Source of the DNA: Deltaproteobacteria bacterium
Lineage (GTDB): Bacteria > Desulfobacterota > Binatia > HRBIN30 > JACQVA1
Direction of reading: 5' to 3'
Assembly (NCBI GenBank): GCA_016178705.1
Contig: JACOST010000018.1
Coordinates: 1-64,000 of the forward strand
DNA length: 64,000 nt
Position 1 is the first letter of the stretch, and each line of letters opens with the position of its first letter. The position numbers and the translations under genes were made by a program. The notes beneath the pieces were generated by a model. That model made no database searches and had not been told where the DNA came from. It saw nothing but the letters and a program-made list of their open reading frames with translations. Shown in pieces: positions 1-8,231 of the stretch.

Positions 1-28
1 CCTCGGGTCGCTGCACTACCTTGGTCAT
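1..28 (-). CDS. 5' end of an unidentified gene, truncated by the left window edge
   Basis: An ATG on the minus strand at 28-26 opens a frame reading MTKVVQRPE before the window ends. It is preceded by AAGGGAGG with a five-base spacer, a very good ribosome binding site, which is the main reason to call it. Nine codons are too few to name a product. Confidence 0.5.
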
Positions 29-181
29 GGGAGCCTCCCTTCTTGGTGCAACAATCTTGCGGCCACGTTTGGCGTGTCCCGCGTGCACAAGGTGAGGCTC
101 CCATCTTTCTCAGCTCACTCCAACCGAACACATGGTAACTCGGCGCCTGTGCGTGAGAAGTTTTCTGTTACCCCTTCACGG

Positions 182-1240
182 TCACGGCCGATAGAGGCCG
201 CGCCCGGTCACCAGCGGCAGATCGAGTGCCGAGAGTAATCCCGGCGCGGCTTGGCAGACGGCGGGGATGGCGTTGACGATGCGCGTCGCCGTGAGCACCA
301 CACCGCCGACGGCGTGGTCGCCGTGCTCGTCTTCGAATTCGAGTTCGCAGCTCATCTTCGGATTGCCGGTGATCATCACGCGGTAACTGCCGTTGCCGCG
401 CGGCCACTCCGGGCACAGCTCGTCATCGAGCCGGGTGACGTGCTCGACCACGATCGCCGCTTTCCCGGCGATCATGCCGCGCACCTCGAAGCGCAACGCC
501 GCCATGGTGCCAACCTCGACGGTGCGCCCGAGAATGCGGATCGGTCTTACCGCCGGGCGCTTCTCGTACCACGACGTAACGTCATCGAGCGTCACGCCGA
601 GTCCATCTGCAAGCAACCGAACCGTCCCGCCCCAGGCGAACTCAAGTGTGCCTGGCGTCAGCAGCAGCGGCGTGTCGTCGAGCGGTTTGCCGAATCCCAT
701 CGTGTCGAAGATCACCGTCGGCTGGTTGTAGGTCGCGTAGTTGATGATCTCGAGCACGCGCACTTCCTGCCAGGGTCCGCACAATCCCGTGAGCGTAAGC
801 GGCAGCAGATCGTTCGCGAAGCCCGGATCGATTCCCGATGTGAAGAACGACGTGCCGCCGATGCGGCAGGCCTCCGCTAATTTGTCGCGCACTTCTGCGA
901 TGAACGACTTCGGATGCACGAGCGGCACCATCGAACTCGACACGACGTTCTTGCCGGCGGCGAGGATGCGGCACATGTCCTCGATCGCTTCGAACGGGCG
1001 CAGATCGGCGGTCGCGGTGTAACAGACACAGTCGGCGTCGAGCGCGAGCAGCGCGTCGGCATCGGTGGTGGCGCGCACGCCCACCGATTTGCGGCCGCAC
1101 AATTCGCCGGCGTCTTTACCCGCCTTCGCGTCGCTGCTCACCCACACACCGGCGAGTTCCAGCTCCGGATGGTCGACGATGCAACGCAACGAGAACGCCC
1201 CCACGTTGCCGGTCCCCCACTGAATCACACGATACGCCAT
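182..1240 (-). CDS. NAD(P)-dependent dehydrogenase of the dihydrodipicolinate reductase-like family
   Basis: The 352-residue product begins MAYRVIQWGTGNVG, a Rossmann dinucleotide-binding loop in the DapB-type N-terminal domain, followed by a C-terminal domain like that of 2,4-diaminopentanoate dehydrogenase-related proteins. Such proteins are annotated as dihydrodipicolinate reductase-like, but they differ from true lysine-pathway DapB in length and C-terminal fold, and the substrate is unknown. The ATG at 1240 follows a GGAG-type site; an upstream in-frame extension to 1312 would give a basic low-complexity leader and is not favoured. The gene stands alone, with no partner on the same strand close by. 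Confidence 0.8.
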   Translation of the reverse strand: MAYRVIQWGTGNVGAFSLRCIVDHPELELAGVWVSSDAKAGKDAGELCGRKSVGVRATTDADALLALDADCVCYTATADLRPFEAIEDMCRILAAGKNVVSSSMVPLVHPKSFIAEVRDKLAEACRIGGTSFFTSGIDPGFANDLLPLTLTGLCGPWQEVRVLEIINYATYNQPTVIFDTMGFGKPLDDTPLLLTPGTLEFAWGGTVRLLADGLGVTLDDVTSWYEKRPAVRPIRILGRTVEVGTMAALRFEVRGMIAGKAAIVVEHVTRLDDELCPEWPRGNGSYRVMITGNPKMSCELEFEDEHGDHAVGGVVLTATRIVNAIPAVCQAAPGLLSALDLPLVTGRGLYRP

Positions 1241-1400
1241 GACGCTCCGCTCCGATCTCCGGCGCGCGCCGGGCCGCCACCTATGGCGGAGGGCGACGGG
1301 AGGGTCAAGCAATCGCGATCATGGGGGGGGCGCCCTGTGCTAGCTACAATGGGCCGCAAGTGACCCGGTTTGAATTGGCGAGTGATCTACTTTGACAACG

Positions 1401-1829
1401 CTAGCAAGGTTTCGGGGGCATTCCGCTCTGATAGGGCTCCGCATTCAGCCGAAGCTTGCAGTGCAAACATCGACGCGCGAATCCATTGTGATACCAACGC
1501 GTCGCGAAGAAGGGTTTCCCGCATCTAGGACAACGACTGAGGCTGACGATGGTGCCACCGACAGCGAACATCATAAACCACGAGACTACAGTGGTTGTGG
1601 AGATCCAGCCTGGTCCCGCGGTTGAGAAGACCACGTACCCCACGGGCATATAGGTCAGGAAAACGCCCCATGTAAATCGTTGCCTCTTCTTGATCCGCGC
1701 AAGCCCTGCACGAATTATATGGGGATCATCACTGCCGCGATCACTCGTCGAAAGGAACCGCCACCAAAGCAGATTCGCTAGAGCAGCGATCGCCACAAGT
1801 CCCACTAACCACAAATCAGGAATGTGCAT
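1401..1829 (-). CDS. Small membrane protein with C-terminal zinc ribbon
   Basis: The 142-residue product is of unknown function. It has a hydrophobic helix at about residues 5-24, two more between about 52 and 97, and a C-terminal knuckle pair CPRCGKPFF and CLHCKLRL (about residues 99-127) that should bind one zinc ion. The layout of membrane helices followed by a cytoplasmic zinc ribbon occurs in many small uncharacterised bacterial proteins. The ribosome binding site is weak. No neighbour clarifies its role. Confidence 0.6.
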   Translation of the reverse strand: MHIPDLWLVGLVAIAALANLLWWRFLSTSDRGSDDPHIIRAGLARIKKRQRFTWGVFLTYMPVGYVVFSTAGPGWISTTTVVSWFMMFAVGGTIVSLSRCPRCGKPFFATRWYHNGFARRCLHCKLRLNAEPYQSGMPPKPC

Positions 1830-1934
1830 CGCGCTGCTCGTAATCGCGGCCTACCACGGCGGCTTGAGCTAGGGCAAGGCTCACCTCCGCGGTAACAGCG
1901 GCCTCCCGCTCCAGATCACGCGCAGAACAGGCGC

Positions 1935-2086
1935 TCACAACCCCGTGGGCATTTCGAACGGCCAGTTCGAGGCGATGGGGCCGCCGTCGACTTCGAAGAT
2001 CTTACCGGTCACCCAGCTCGCGACCGGCGACGCCAGGTAGGGCACCGCGCAGGCGATGTCTTCCGGCGTGCCGAGGCGCGCCATCG
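1935..2086 (-). pseudogene. Remnant copy of the 3' end of the neighbouring SDR gene
   Basis: These 152 bases align without gaps to 3698-3849, the last 50 codons of the intact SDR gene, with 12 mismatches by my hand count (about 92 percent identity). The reading frame is kept to the same stop and encodes the SDR C-terminal segment around EVDGG. The cofactor-binding and catalytic parts are missing. The in-frame sequence upstream is unrelated and overlaps the SnoaL-like gene, so this is a fragment and not a working gene. The two copies flank the Rieske and SnoaL-like genes as direct repeats. Confidence 0.8.
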
Positions 2087-2103
2087 CGGGCGCGTGTCTG
2101 AAC

Positions 2104-2541
2104 TCACACTGTGCCGCGAAATTTCGGCAGCTCAGGATGGCGCTGGCGAAATGATTCGTACAAATACGCATCGCTGTAGTCGCGCATCTCGCAGATGTGG
2201 TCGTCGCGGAACTTGATGACGACGCAGGTGCGTTGATCGATGGCGTCGTCCGGCGCGTGCTTCAACCAACTGCGTTCGCGGATCTCGACGATCACTCGCT
2301 CGTCCGCCTCGTACCAATCGCGCCACACTTCGTCGTAGCCCCAATCGGCCGCGCCGAGACCGAATTCGCGGTTGGCAAACGCCCGCAGCACCGCTTCGCG
2401 TCCACGCCACTCGCCCCCGATTGGCGGTGCACCCGCAACCCAATAGACGATGTCGTCGGTGAAAAGCCGACCGACTTCATCCATCCGCCCGGCGAACAAG
2501 GCACGCTCGTACGCCTTCGCAATGGTCATACGCTCGCTCAT
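2104..2541 (-). CDS. SnoaL-like / NTF2-fold protein
   Basis: The 145-residue product has the length and pattern of the NTF2-like SnoaL family: MTIAKAYERALFAGRMDEVG at the start, a conserved W/G-rich middle and a C-terminal strand with ICEMRDYSDAY. Members act as small cyclases, isomerases or hydrolases, or bind hydrophobic ligands. The ATG at 2541 overlaps the TGA of the upstream Rieske fusion gene in an ATGA junction, and GGAGGTG lies just before it, so the two are likely translated together and may act on the same substrate. The specific reaction cannot be read from the sequence. Confidence 0.75.
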   Translation of the reverse strand: MSERMTIAKAYERALFAGRMDEVGRLFTDDIVYWVAGAPPIGGEWRGREAVLRAFANREFGLGAADWGYDEVWRDWYEADERVIVEIRERSWLKHAPDDAIDQRTCVVIKFRDDHICEMRDYSDAYLYESFRQRHPELPKFRGTV

Positions 2542-3650
2542 GACGACACCTCCGGCGGCGGGGCGAGGCGATGCGCCTTGCGACCGCTGCGCTCCATTGG
2601 TTTGTCCAACTCGGCACGGTGGTGGTCGAGGACCCGCCAGTGGTCGAGCGCCCGGGTGACGAGTTGAGCGGACGCCTCGCGGAGCGCGACACTCGCACGC
2701 ACCTTCCGGACATTCTGCTCCATGTCCTCCGCGTCCCAGCCGCGCGAATGCGCGATGAAGGGAAACGGTGGCACCGCGAAGCCCAGTTCGCCCCAGAACG
2801 TCAGCAGTTGGCCGGCCACGCCCTGCACGTTGTCCTGCCCGCCGGTGATGATGAAGGCCGCGACCTTGTGTTTGATCAGCACGCGATTGTGGGTCGTGAT
2901 CTGATTCTGGACGCAGTTCAGGCGCTCGGCCATCTTGTAGTACAGCGACGACAGGTTGCCCCAGCGAATCGGCGTGGCAACCAGAAGGACGTCGGCCCAG
3001 TGGACTAAGCCTTCGTACACCGGTGTGAGCCGATCGTCGGGATCGCGCTCGGTGATCGCGCACGGCCACGTACACGCACGCGCCGCCTTCGAGTAATTGC
3101 CCTCGCAATGACGGAACTGTAGATCGCGCAGTTGGATGAGCTGCGTATCGGCGCCGAGCGCTTCCTTCGCGTGCGTGAGTGCGTGCTGCAGGAGCGCATC
3201 CGACGTCGAGAAGCGCGGATTGCCGGCATCCATCGCCGTCGTCGAAATCCCGAGCACGCGCGGCGGTGCCCCAGGCGCCTTCGAATGTTCCTCGAGCAAG
3301 TGGAGCGGCTTGTGTTTGACCAGCTTGCGAGGCATGCGCGGCGGCGTCGCCACGTAGACACCGTCGGGGCGTTCTTCGACCGCGAATGCCGGCACCTGCT
3401 CCTCATCGTAGCCGGCGGGTCCCTTTCCGGTAATGACGCTGTACTCCCATCCGTGCCACGGACACATGACGAACTCGTCGCGCAGACGTCCTTCGCACAG
3501 CGGACCACCTTTGTGATTGCAGGAACTACCGATGGCGCGAAACGCGTTCTGATAGAAGAAGAGCGCGATGCCATGGCGGTCCAGTTTGACCGCGCACGGC
3601 ACGCGCGCGAGCAACTCCGTTTTCGTTCCGAGCCGATGCCACGTCGTCAT
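2538..3650 (-). CDS. Rieske [2Fe-2S] domain fused to an NADPH-dependent FMN reductase domain
   Basis: The 370-residue protein has an N-terminal Rieske ferredoxin domain (about residues 4-105) with complete cluster ligands C44, H46, C63 and H66 (CNH and CPWH motifs). A linker leads to a flavodoxin-like FMN reductase domain (about 130-310) with the TPIRWGN flavin-loop motif. Within the flavin domain C182, C193 and C197 form a cysteine group resembling, but not matching, the CX2CX2C set of iron-sulfur flavoproteins. The fusion suggests a self-contained electron relay from NADPH through FMN to a Rieske centre. The start at 3650 follows GGAGGG; the upstream in-frame extension lacks a site. It is coupled to the SnoaL-like gene by a four-base overlap. 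No Rieske oxygenase catalytic subunit is nearby. Confidence 0.85.
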   Translation of the reverse strand: MTTWHRLGTKTELLARVPCAVKLDRHGIALFFYQNAFRAIGSSCNHKGGPLCEGRLRDEFVMCPWHGWEYSVITGKGPAGYDEEQVPAFAVEERPDGVYVATPPRMPRKLVKHKPLHLLEEHSKAPGAPPRVLGISTTAMDAGNPRFSTSDALLQHALTHAKEALGADTQLIQLRDLQFRHCEGNYSKAARACTWPCAITERDPDDRLTPVYEGLVHWADVLLVATPIRWGNLSSLYYKMAERLNCVQNQITTHNRVLIKHKVAAFIITGGQDNVQGVAGQLLTFWGELGFAVPPFPFIAHSRGWDAEDMEQNVRKVRASVALREASAQLVTRALDHWRVLDHHRAELDKPMERSGRKAHRLAPPPEVSS

Positions 3651-3697
3651 CCGCCCTCCGCTTCTGCCCATCGAACGAGCCCAACGGCTCGCGTGGC

Positions 3698-4489
3698 TCA
3701 CAGGCCCGTGGGCATCTTGAACGGCCAGTTCGAGGCGATGGTGCCGCCATCGACTTCGAAGATCTTGCCGGTCACCCAGCTCGCTGCCGGCGACGCGAGG
3801 TACAGCACCGCGCAGGCGATGTCTTCCGGCGTGCCGAGGCGCGCCATCGGCGTCATCGCCACCATTTGATCGCGCAGGCCTTCGGCGGCGGCGAGAAACG
3901 GCGACAGCGCATCGGTCTCGGTGGCGCCGACGGCGAGCGCGTTGACGCGGATCTTCGGCGCGAACTCATGCGCCAGCAGGCGCGTCATGTGCGACAGCGC
4001 CGCCTTCGCGGTGCCATACGCCACGAAGCCGATCTCGACCAGGTGCGACAAGCCGCTGGAGATATTGATCACCGACCCTTCGTGTTTCGCCAGATGCGGC
4101 GCGGCGAGCCGCGTGAGCAGGAACGAGGTGGTCACGTTGAAGTGAAACGCCGCTTCGAAGTCGCGCGTGCTGAGATCGAGTGCGGCGGTCGGCGCGGTGC
4201 CGCCGGCGTTGTTGACAACGATGTCGATGCGACCGAACTCTTCGACGGTGCGCGCCACGACGCGTTCGATCTGCCGCTCATCGTTGACGTCGCACGGTAC
4301 CGCCAGCGCGCGTACGCCGCGACTGCGAACTTCGTCCGCAACTCGTTCAAGTCGATCGGGCGTGCGCGCCGCGCAGACGACGTGCGCCCCGGCGTCGGCG
4401 AAAGCCAGCGCACTGCCGCGCCCAATGCCGGCGCTGGCGCCGGTGACGATGGCCACCTTGTTGTCGAGCCGAAAACGATCGAGGATCAT
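3698..4489 (-). CDS. SDR-family NAD(P)-dependent oxidoreductase
   Basis: This 263-residue classical short-chain dehydrogenase has TGASAGIG (about 17-24) for cofactor binding, the NNAG motif, and the catalytic Ser and YGTAK tetrad near residue 155. It should interconvert an alcohol and a ketone, or reduce a 3-oxoacyl-type substrate; the substrate is unknown. It lies 47 bases upstream of the Rieske fusion start on the same strand and probably shares its transcript. Its last 152 bases are duplicated at 1935-2086 on the far side of that gene pair, which marks a past local duplication. Confidence 0.9.
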   Translation of the reverse strand: MILDRFRLDNKVAIVTGASAGIGRGSALAFADAGAHVVCAARTPDRLERVADEVRSRGVRALAVPCDVNDERQIERVVARTVEEFGRIDIVVNNAGGTAPTAALDLSTRDFEAAFHFNVTTSFLLTRLAAPHLAKHEGSVINISSGLSHLVEIGFVAYGTAKAALSHMTRLLAHEFAPKIRVNALAVGATETDALSPFLAAAEGLRDQMVAMTPMARLGTPEDIACAVLYLASPAASWVTGKIFEVDGGTIASNWPFKMPTGL

Positions 4490-4534
4490 TTGTCACTTCC
4501 CTTCCAATTGATGCTGAACCCTATCACGGTGCTC

Positions 4535-5542
4535 TTACCGTTGCGCGCCGCGGGGATCGAGCCGATCGCGTAAGTAGTCTCCGAGAAAATTGAACGACAT
4601 GATGGTCACGAAGATAAAGAGTCCGGGAACCAGAATCCACGGGTACTTGGTCAGGTTCTGCACGTTCTGCGCTTCGGCCAACAAGTTGCCCCAGCTCGCG
4701 CCCGGTTCCTGAATGCCGAGGCCGAGCAGCGACAGCGCGCTTTCGCCGAGAATGAACCCCGGGATCGCGAGCGTGGCGGCCACGATGGTGTAGCCGAAGG
4801 TGCCCGGTATCAGATGGCGCGTGACGATGCGCCAGCGCGTCGCGCCCAGCGCGCGCGCGGCGATCACGTACTCGCCCTCGCGCAACGACGACACCATGCC
4901 GCGAATGATGCGCGCGAACCCGGCCCAACTGATCAGGCTCATGATCGCGATGATCAACATGAAGCGCATCGCCGGCGCGATCCATCCCGGAATCACCGCC
5001 GCCAGCGCCAGCAGAAAGTAGAACGACGGCAGCGACATCTCGATCTCGACCAAGCGCATGGTGAGGTTGTCGATCCAGCCGCCGAGGTAGCCGACGAAAC
5101 TGCCGACCAGCGTCCCCAACGTGAAACTGATCGCCACACCGACGAGGCCGACGGTGAGACTGACGCGCCCACCGTTGACGATGCGGGAGAACAAATCGCG
5201 CCCGAGTCCATCAGTGCCCAACAAGAAAAACTTTGGCCCGTCAGCCGGAGTCGTGAACAAATGCCCCTCGTGAAACAGCAGCACCGGCACCCGCTCGTCC
5301 GTCAGCGCCGCGTAGCGGCGCGTCGTCGGGCTTTCGAGCTGGTAGGCGTAGGTGTAGAAGACCGACTCCGACCAGCGCGACGGCGGATTGAGTCGCCACA
5401 GCGACGGCGGGCAGTGCGGGAAGGGGCGGAACTGCTCGGTGTAGTCGTACGGCGCGACAAACGGCGCGGCGGCGGCGGCGAGATACAAGACCGCCAGGAT
5501 GCCGGCGCTGAGCGAAACGGTCAGACCCGGTCCGCGCTTCAT
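4535..5542 (-). CDS. ABC transporter permease, DppC/OppC type
   Basis: The 335-residue inner-membrane protein has an N-terminal transmembrane helix, a long periplasmic segment, then the LGTDGLGRDLFSRI signature typical of DppC/OppC permeases and the EAA-type loop REGEYVIAARALGATRWRI that contacts the ATPase. It pairs with the DppB-type permease whose stop overlaps its start codon as ATGA. The extended segment at about 35-100 before the permease domain is longer than in E. coli DppC. It should form the channel for the peptide-type binding protein encoded just upstream. No ATPase genes follow. Confidence 0.9.
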   Translation of the reverse strand: MKRGPGLTVSLSAGILAVLYLAAAAAPFVAPYDYTEQFRPFPHCPPSLWRLNPPSRWSESVFYTYAYQLESPTTRRYAALTDERVPVLLFHEGHLFTTPADGPKFFLLGTDGLGRDLFSRIVNGGRVSLTVGLVGVAISFTLGTLVGSFVGYLGGWIDNLTMRLVEIEMSLPSFYFLLALAAVIPGWIAPAMRFMLIIAIMSLISWAGFARIIRGMVSSLREGEYVIAARALGATRWRIVTRHLIPGTFGYTIVAATLAIPGFILGESALSLLGLGIQEPGASWGNLLAEAQNVQNLTKYPWILVPGLFIFVTIMSFNFLGDYLRDRLDPRGAQR

Positions 5543-6525
5543 CGATCGGCCTCCAGCCGCGTGAAGTCGATACGCGGATCGACCAGCGTCAGCGCCACGT
5601 CCGCAAACAGGTTGCCGATCAACAGCAGCAGCGACCCGATCAGCACCGACGCCATCACAAGATAGATGTCCAGCGAACGCACCGCGTCGAGCATCAACGT
5701 GCCGAGCCCTTGCAGGTTCATCACCGCTTCGACCAGCGCCGCGCCACCGAGCAGGCTGCCCAGCTCGTAGCCGGCCAAGGTAATGAACGGGTTGAGGGCA
5801 TTGCGCAGGATGTGCTTCAACACCACGACGCGTTCGGGCAAGCCCTTGGCGCGCGCGGTCAGTAAGAATTCGGCGCGCTTCATCTCGATGATGTTGGCGC
5901 GCATCAGCCGCATCAGACTCGCCATCCCGCTGGTGCCCAAGACTATGACCGGCAAGATCAGATGGTGCGCGCGATCGAGCAGCCGACCGCCAACGCCGAG
6001 GCTGTCGTAGTCGATCGAGGTGCTACCGCCAACCGGGAACCACCCGGTTTGCAGCGCGGCGTACATCAGCAGGAACGCGAGAAAGAAATTCGGCACCGAC
6101 ATGCCGAAGAAAGCGACGAACGACAGCACACGGTCGGTGAACGAGTCCGGGCGCAGCGCGACCAGAATGCCGATCGGGATCGCCAGGCTCCAGGTGAACA
6201 CCATACTCGCGACCGACAGGATCACGGTGTTGAACACGCGCATGCCGATCAGCTCGGCGACGTTGACGCGATAGGCCAGCGACATCCCGAGATCGAAGTG
6301 CAGCGCGCGCCACAGCCACTTGAAGTAGCGGGTCAGCAGCGGCTCGCCGTAACCGAACTGCCGTTGCAGCTCGGCGATGGTTTCGGGACGGATTGATGGG
6401 TTCATCTTCAGCGTGCTGAAGAAGTCCCCGGGCGCGAGGTTGATGACGAAGAACGAGAGGAAGGTGATCCCCAACAGCAGCGGGACCATGTGCGCCAACC
6501 GGCGCAGCAGATACGGTCCCATCAT
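5539..6525 (-). CDS. ABC transporter permease, DppB/OppB type
   Basis: The 328-residue permease begins MMGPYLLRRL, followed by a first membrane helix and a periplasmic loop containing RPETIAELQRQFGYGEPLLT, as in DppB/OppB proteins. The EAA-type loop RAEFLLTARAKGLPERVVV lies near residue 220. The start codons at 6525 and 6522 are both possible; the first overlaps the stop of the binding-protein gene by four bases, the pattern used throughout this operon. With the DppC-type partner it should form the translocation path of a peptide, nickel or similar importer. Confidence 0.9.
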   Translation of the reverse strand: MMGPYLLRRLAHMVPLLLGITFLSFFVINLAPGDFFSTLKMNPSIRPETIAELQRQFGYGEPLLTRYFKWLWRALHFDLGMSLAYRVNVAELIGMRVFNTVILSVASMVFTWSLAIPIGILVALRPDSFTDRVLSFVAFFGMSVPNFFLAFLLMYAALQTGWFPVGGSTSIDYDSLGVGGRLLDRAHHLILPVIVLGTSGMASLMRLMRANIIEMKRAEFLLTARAKGLPERVVVLKHILRNALNPFITLAGYELGSLLGGAALVEAVMNLQGLGTLMLDAVRSLDIYLVMASVLIGSLLLLIGNLFADVALTLVDPRIDFTRLEADR

Positions 6526-8231
6526 TCCGCGATACGAATCCGCTCGGGGCGGTAGACGCCCCACACATACGGCTCGTAGTTCTGCACGTAGTTCTTGACC
6601 GCGACGAACATGCGCTGGCGCACGGTTTGAATCATCGGCAGCTCGATGTGTAAGATCTCCTGAATCTTCCAGTACACGCGCCGGCGCTTTTCGATGTCCA
6701 ACTCGCGCGATCCCTCCTCCACCAAGGTATCTATCGTCTTCTCCCAGTCGGTGGCCGGCGTCGTTTGATTCGGGTTCCACATGTGCAGGTTGCCGCTCGA
6801 GCGCAGCATGTTGGCGCCATTGTGCGGCTCTATGCCACCGGTGAAGCCGATCAGGATGGCGTCCCAATCGAAGGTGGTGTCGATCTTCTCCACCAACGCG
6901 GGAAAATCCAGCGGCCGATAGTTCACCTTCATCCCCAGTTTCGTCCAGTCTTCCTTGAGGATGGCCGACATCTGCTCGCGCAGTTGATTGCCCGAGTTGG
7001 TGTAGAGCGAAAACTCGATGGCATTGCCGTCGCGATCTCTGAGCACGCCGTCCTTGAGGGCATAGCCGCCTTCGGCTAGGACGCGGCGCGCCTCGTCGAG
7101 GTTGTAGCTGTAGTCGGCGAGGTTCGGATTGTGGAACAGTTTGTTTTCGGGCGAGATGTCGGCCACTGCGGGCACGCCGTAGCCACTGAAGCAGTTGACC
7201 GTCATCGACTGCTTGTCGATGGCGTGCGCCAGCCCTTGGAGAAAGTGTTTGTCGGTAAACCACGTCAGCTGCGGATCGCGCTTGCCCTCGCGCTCGTAGT
7301 GCTTGGGACTGCGATTGAAGACCACAAACTGCGTCCCGGTATCGATACCGATCTCACGCACAGTGATGTTGAGCTGCTGGCTGTCGCGCTGCAGATCGGC
7401 AATCTCTTCGGGGCGCGGCTGGTGGATGTCGGTCTGACCGGCGCGGAACTTGAGGAAGAGCGTGTCCTGATTCGGCACGATGAGCAGCGTCTGCTCTTCG
7501 AGGTACGGCAGCGGCTGGCCGCTGTCGTCGCGCTTCCAGTAGTCCGGGTTGCGCTTGAACCGGACGTACTGCGCGGGGACGTACTGCGCCATGCGATACG
7601 GCCCGGTGCCGATCAGCTTTTCCGGCGGCGTGTCGATACCCCACTGCTGCGCGAACGTGCCGTTGGCCAGCGATTCACCGAGAATGTGCTCGGGAACGAT
7701 CTCGGTGCTGATCGAGTTCAGCAGCGGAGCGAACGGACGCGGGAGTTGAAAGCGCACGGTGAAGTCGTCGATCGCCTCGACTTTGATCGGCTTGCCGTCG
7801 ATGGTGAGCACATGCTTGGTGCTGTTAGGCACGCGATCGTCGAAGATCGCCTTGTATGTGAACGCCACGTCGCGCGCGGTAAACGGCTTGCCGTCGTGCC
7901 AGCGCACATCTTTGCGCAGGTAGAACGTACACACGGTGCCGTCGGCGTTGTACTCCCAGCGTTCGGCGAGCTGCGGCTCGGTCTCGGTGGTCTTGGGGTT
8001 CATGCGAACCAATGCCTCGAAGAGATCGCCAAGGGCCATCCCGGATGCACTGTCGGTCACTAAGATGGGATTGAATGTCTTCGGGTCGCTGATCGTGGCG
8101 GTGGTGAGTTGTTGTCCGCGCTTGCTGGCCGTCACCGGCGCCGGGGTGCTGGTCGGAGTGCTGGGGTCCGACGCGCAACCCCACGCCAGCCACGCGGCGA
8201 AACCGAATGCGGCGCCGCGTCGGGCGATCAT
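6522..8231 (-). CDS. Peptide-type ABC transporter substrate-binding lipoprotein (SBP family 5)
   Basis: The 569-residue lipoprotein has a signal peptide ending in the lipobox LAWGC (Cys19) and a Thr/Pro-rich linker, then a full SBP_bac_5 domain with the characteristic EPQLAERWEYNADG start, an RKDVRWHDGKPFTARDVAFT motif and GTGPYRM. It should capture oligopeptides or similar ligands in the periplasm for the two permeases downstream. Its ATG overlaps the preceding gene's TGA, and its TGA overlaps the permease start, so translation is probably coupled. The ligand cannot be predicted. Confidence 0.9.
   Translation of the reverse strand: MIARRGAAFGFAAWLAWGCASDPSTPTSTPAPVTASKRGQQLTTATISDPKTFNPILVTDSASGMALGDLFEALVRMNPKTTETEPQLAERWEYNADGTVCTFYLRKDVRWHDGKPFTARDVAFTYKAIFDDRVPNSTKHVLTIDGKPIKVEAIDDFTVRFQLPRPFAPLLNSISTEIVPEHILGESLANGTFAQQWGIDTPPEKLIGTGPYRMAQYVPAQYVRFKRNPDYWKRDDSGQPLPYLEEQTLLIVPNQDTLFLKFRAGQTDIHQPRPEEIADLQRDSQQLNITVREIGIDTGTQFVVFNRSPKHYEREGKRDPQLTWFTDKHFLQGLAHAIDKQSMTVNCFSGYGVPAVADISPENKLFHNPNLADYSYNLDEARRVLAEGGYALKDGVLRDRDGNAIEFSLYTNSGNQLREQMSAILKEDWTKLGMKVNYRPLDFPALVEKIDTTFDWDAILIGFTGGIEPHNGANMLRSSGNLHMWNPNQTTPATDWEKTIDTLVEEGSRELDIEKRRRVYWKIQEILHIELPMIQTVRQRMFVAVKNYVQNYEPYVWGVYRPERIRIAE

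Noticed and set aside
3132-3869. 245-codon plus-strand frame opposite the Rieske fusion
   Set aside because: It spans a gene boundary on the other strand and has shadow-type composition; the Rieske and SDR motifs on the minus strand are unambiguous.
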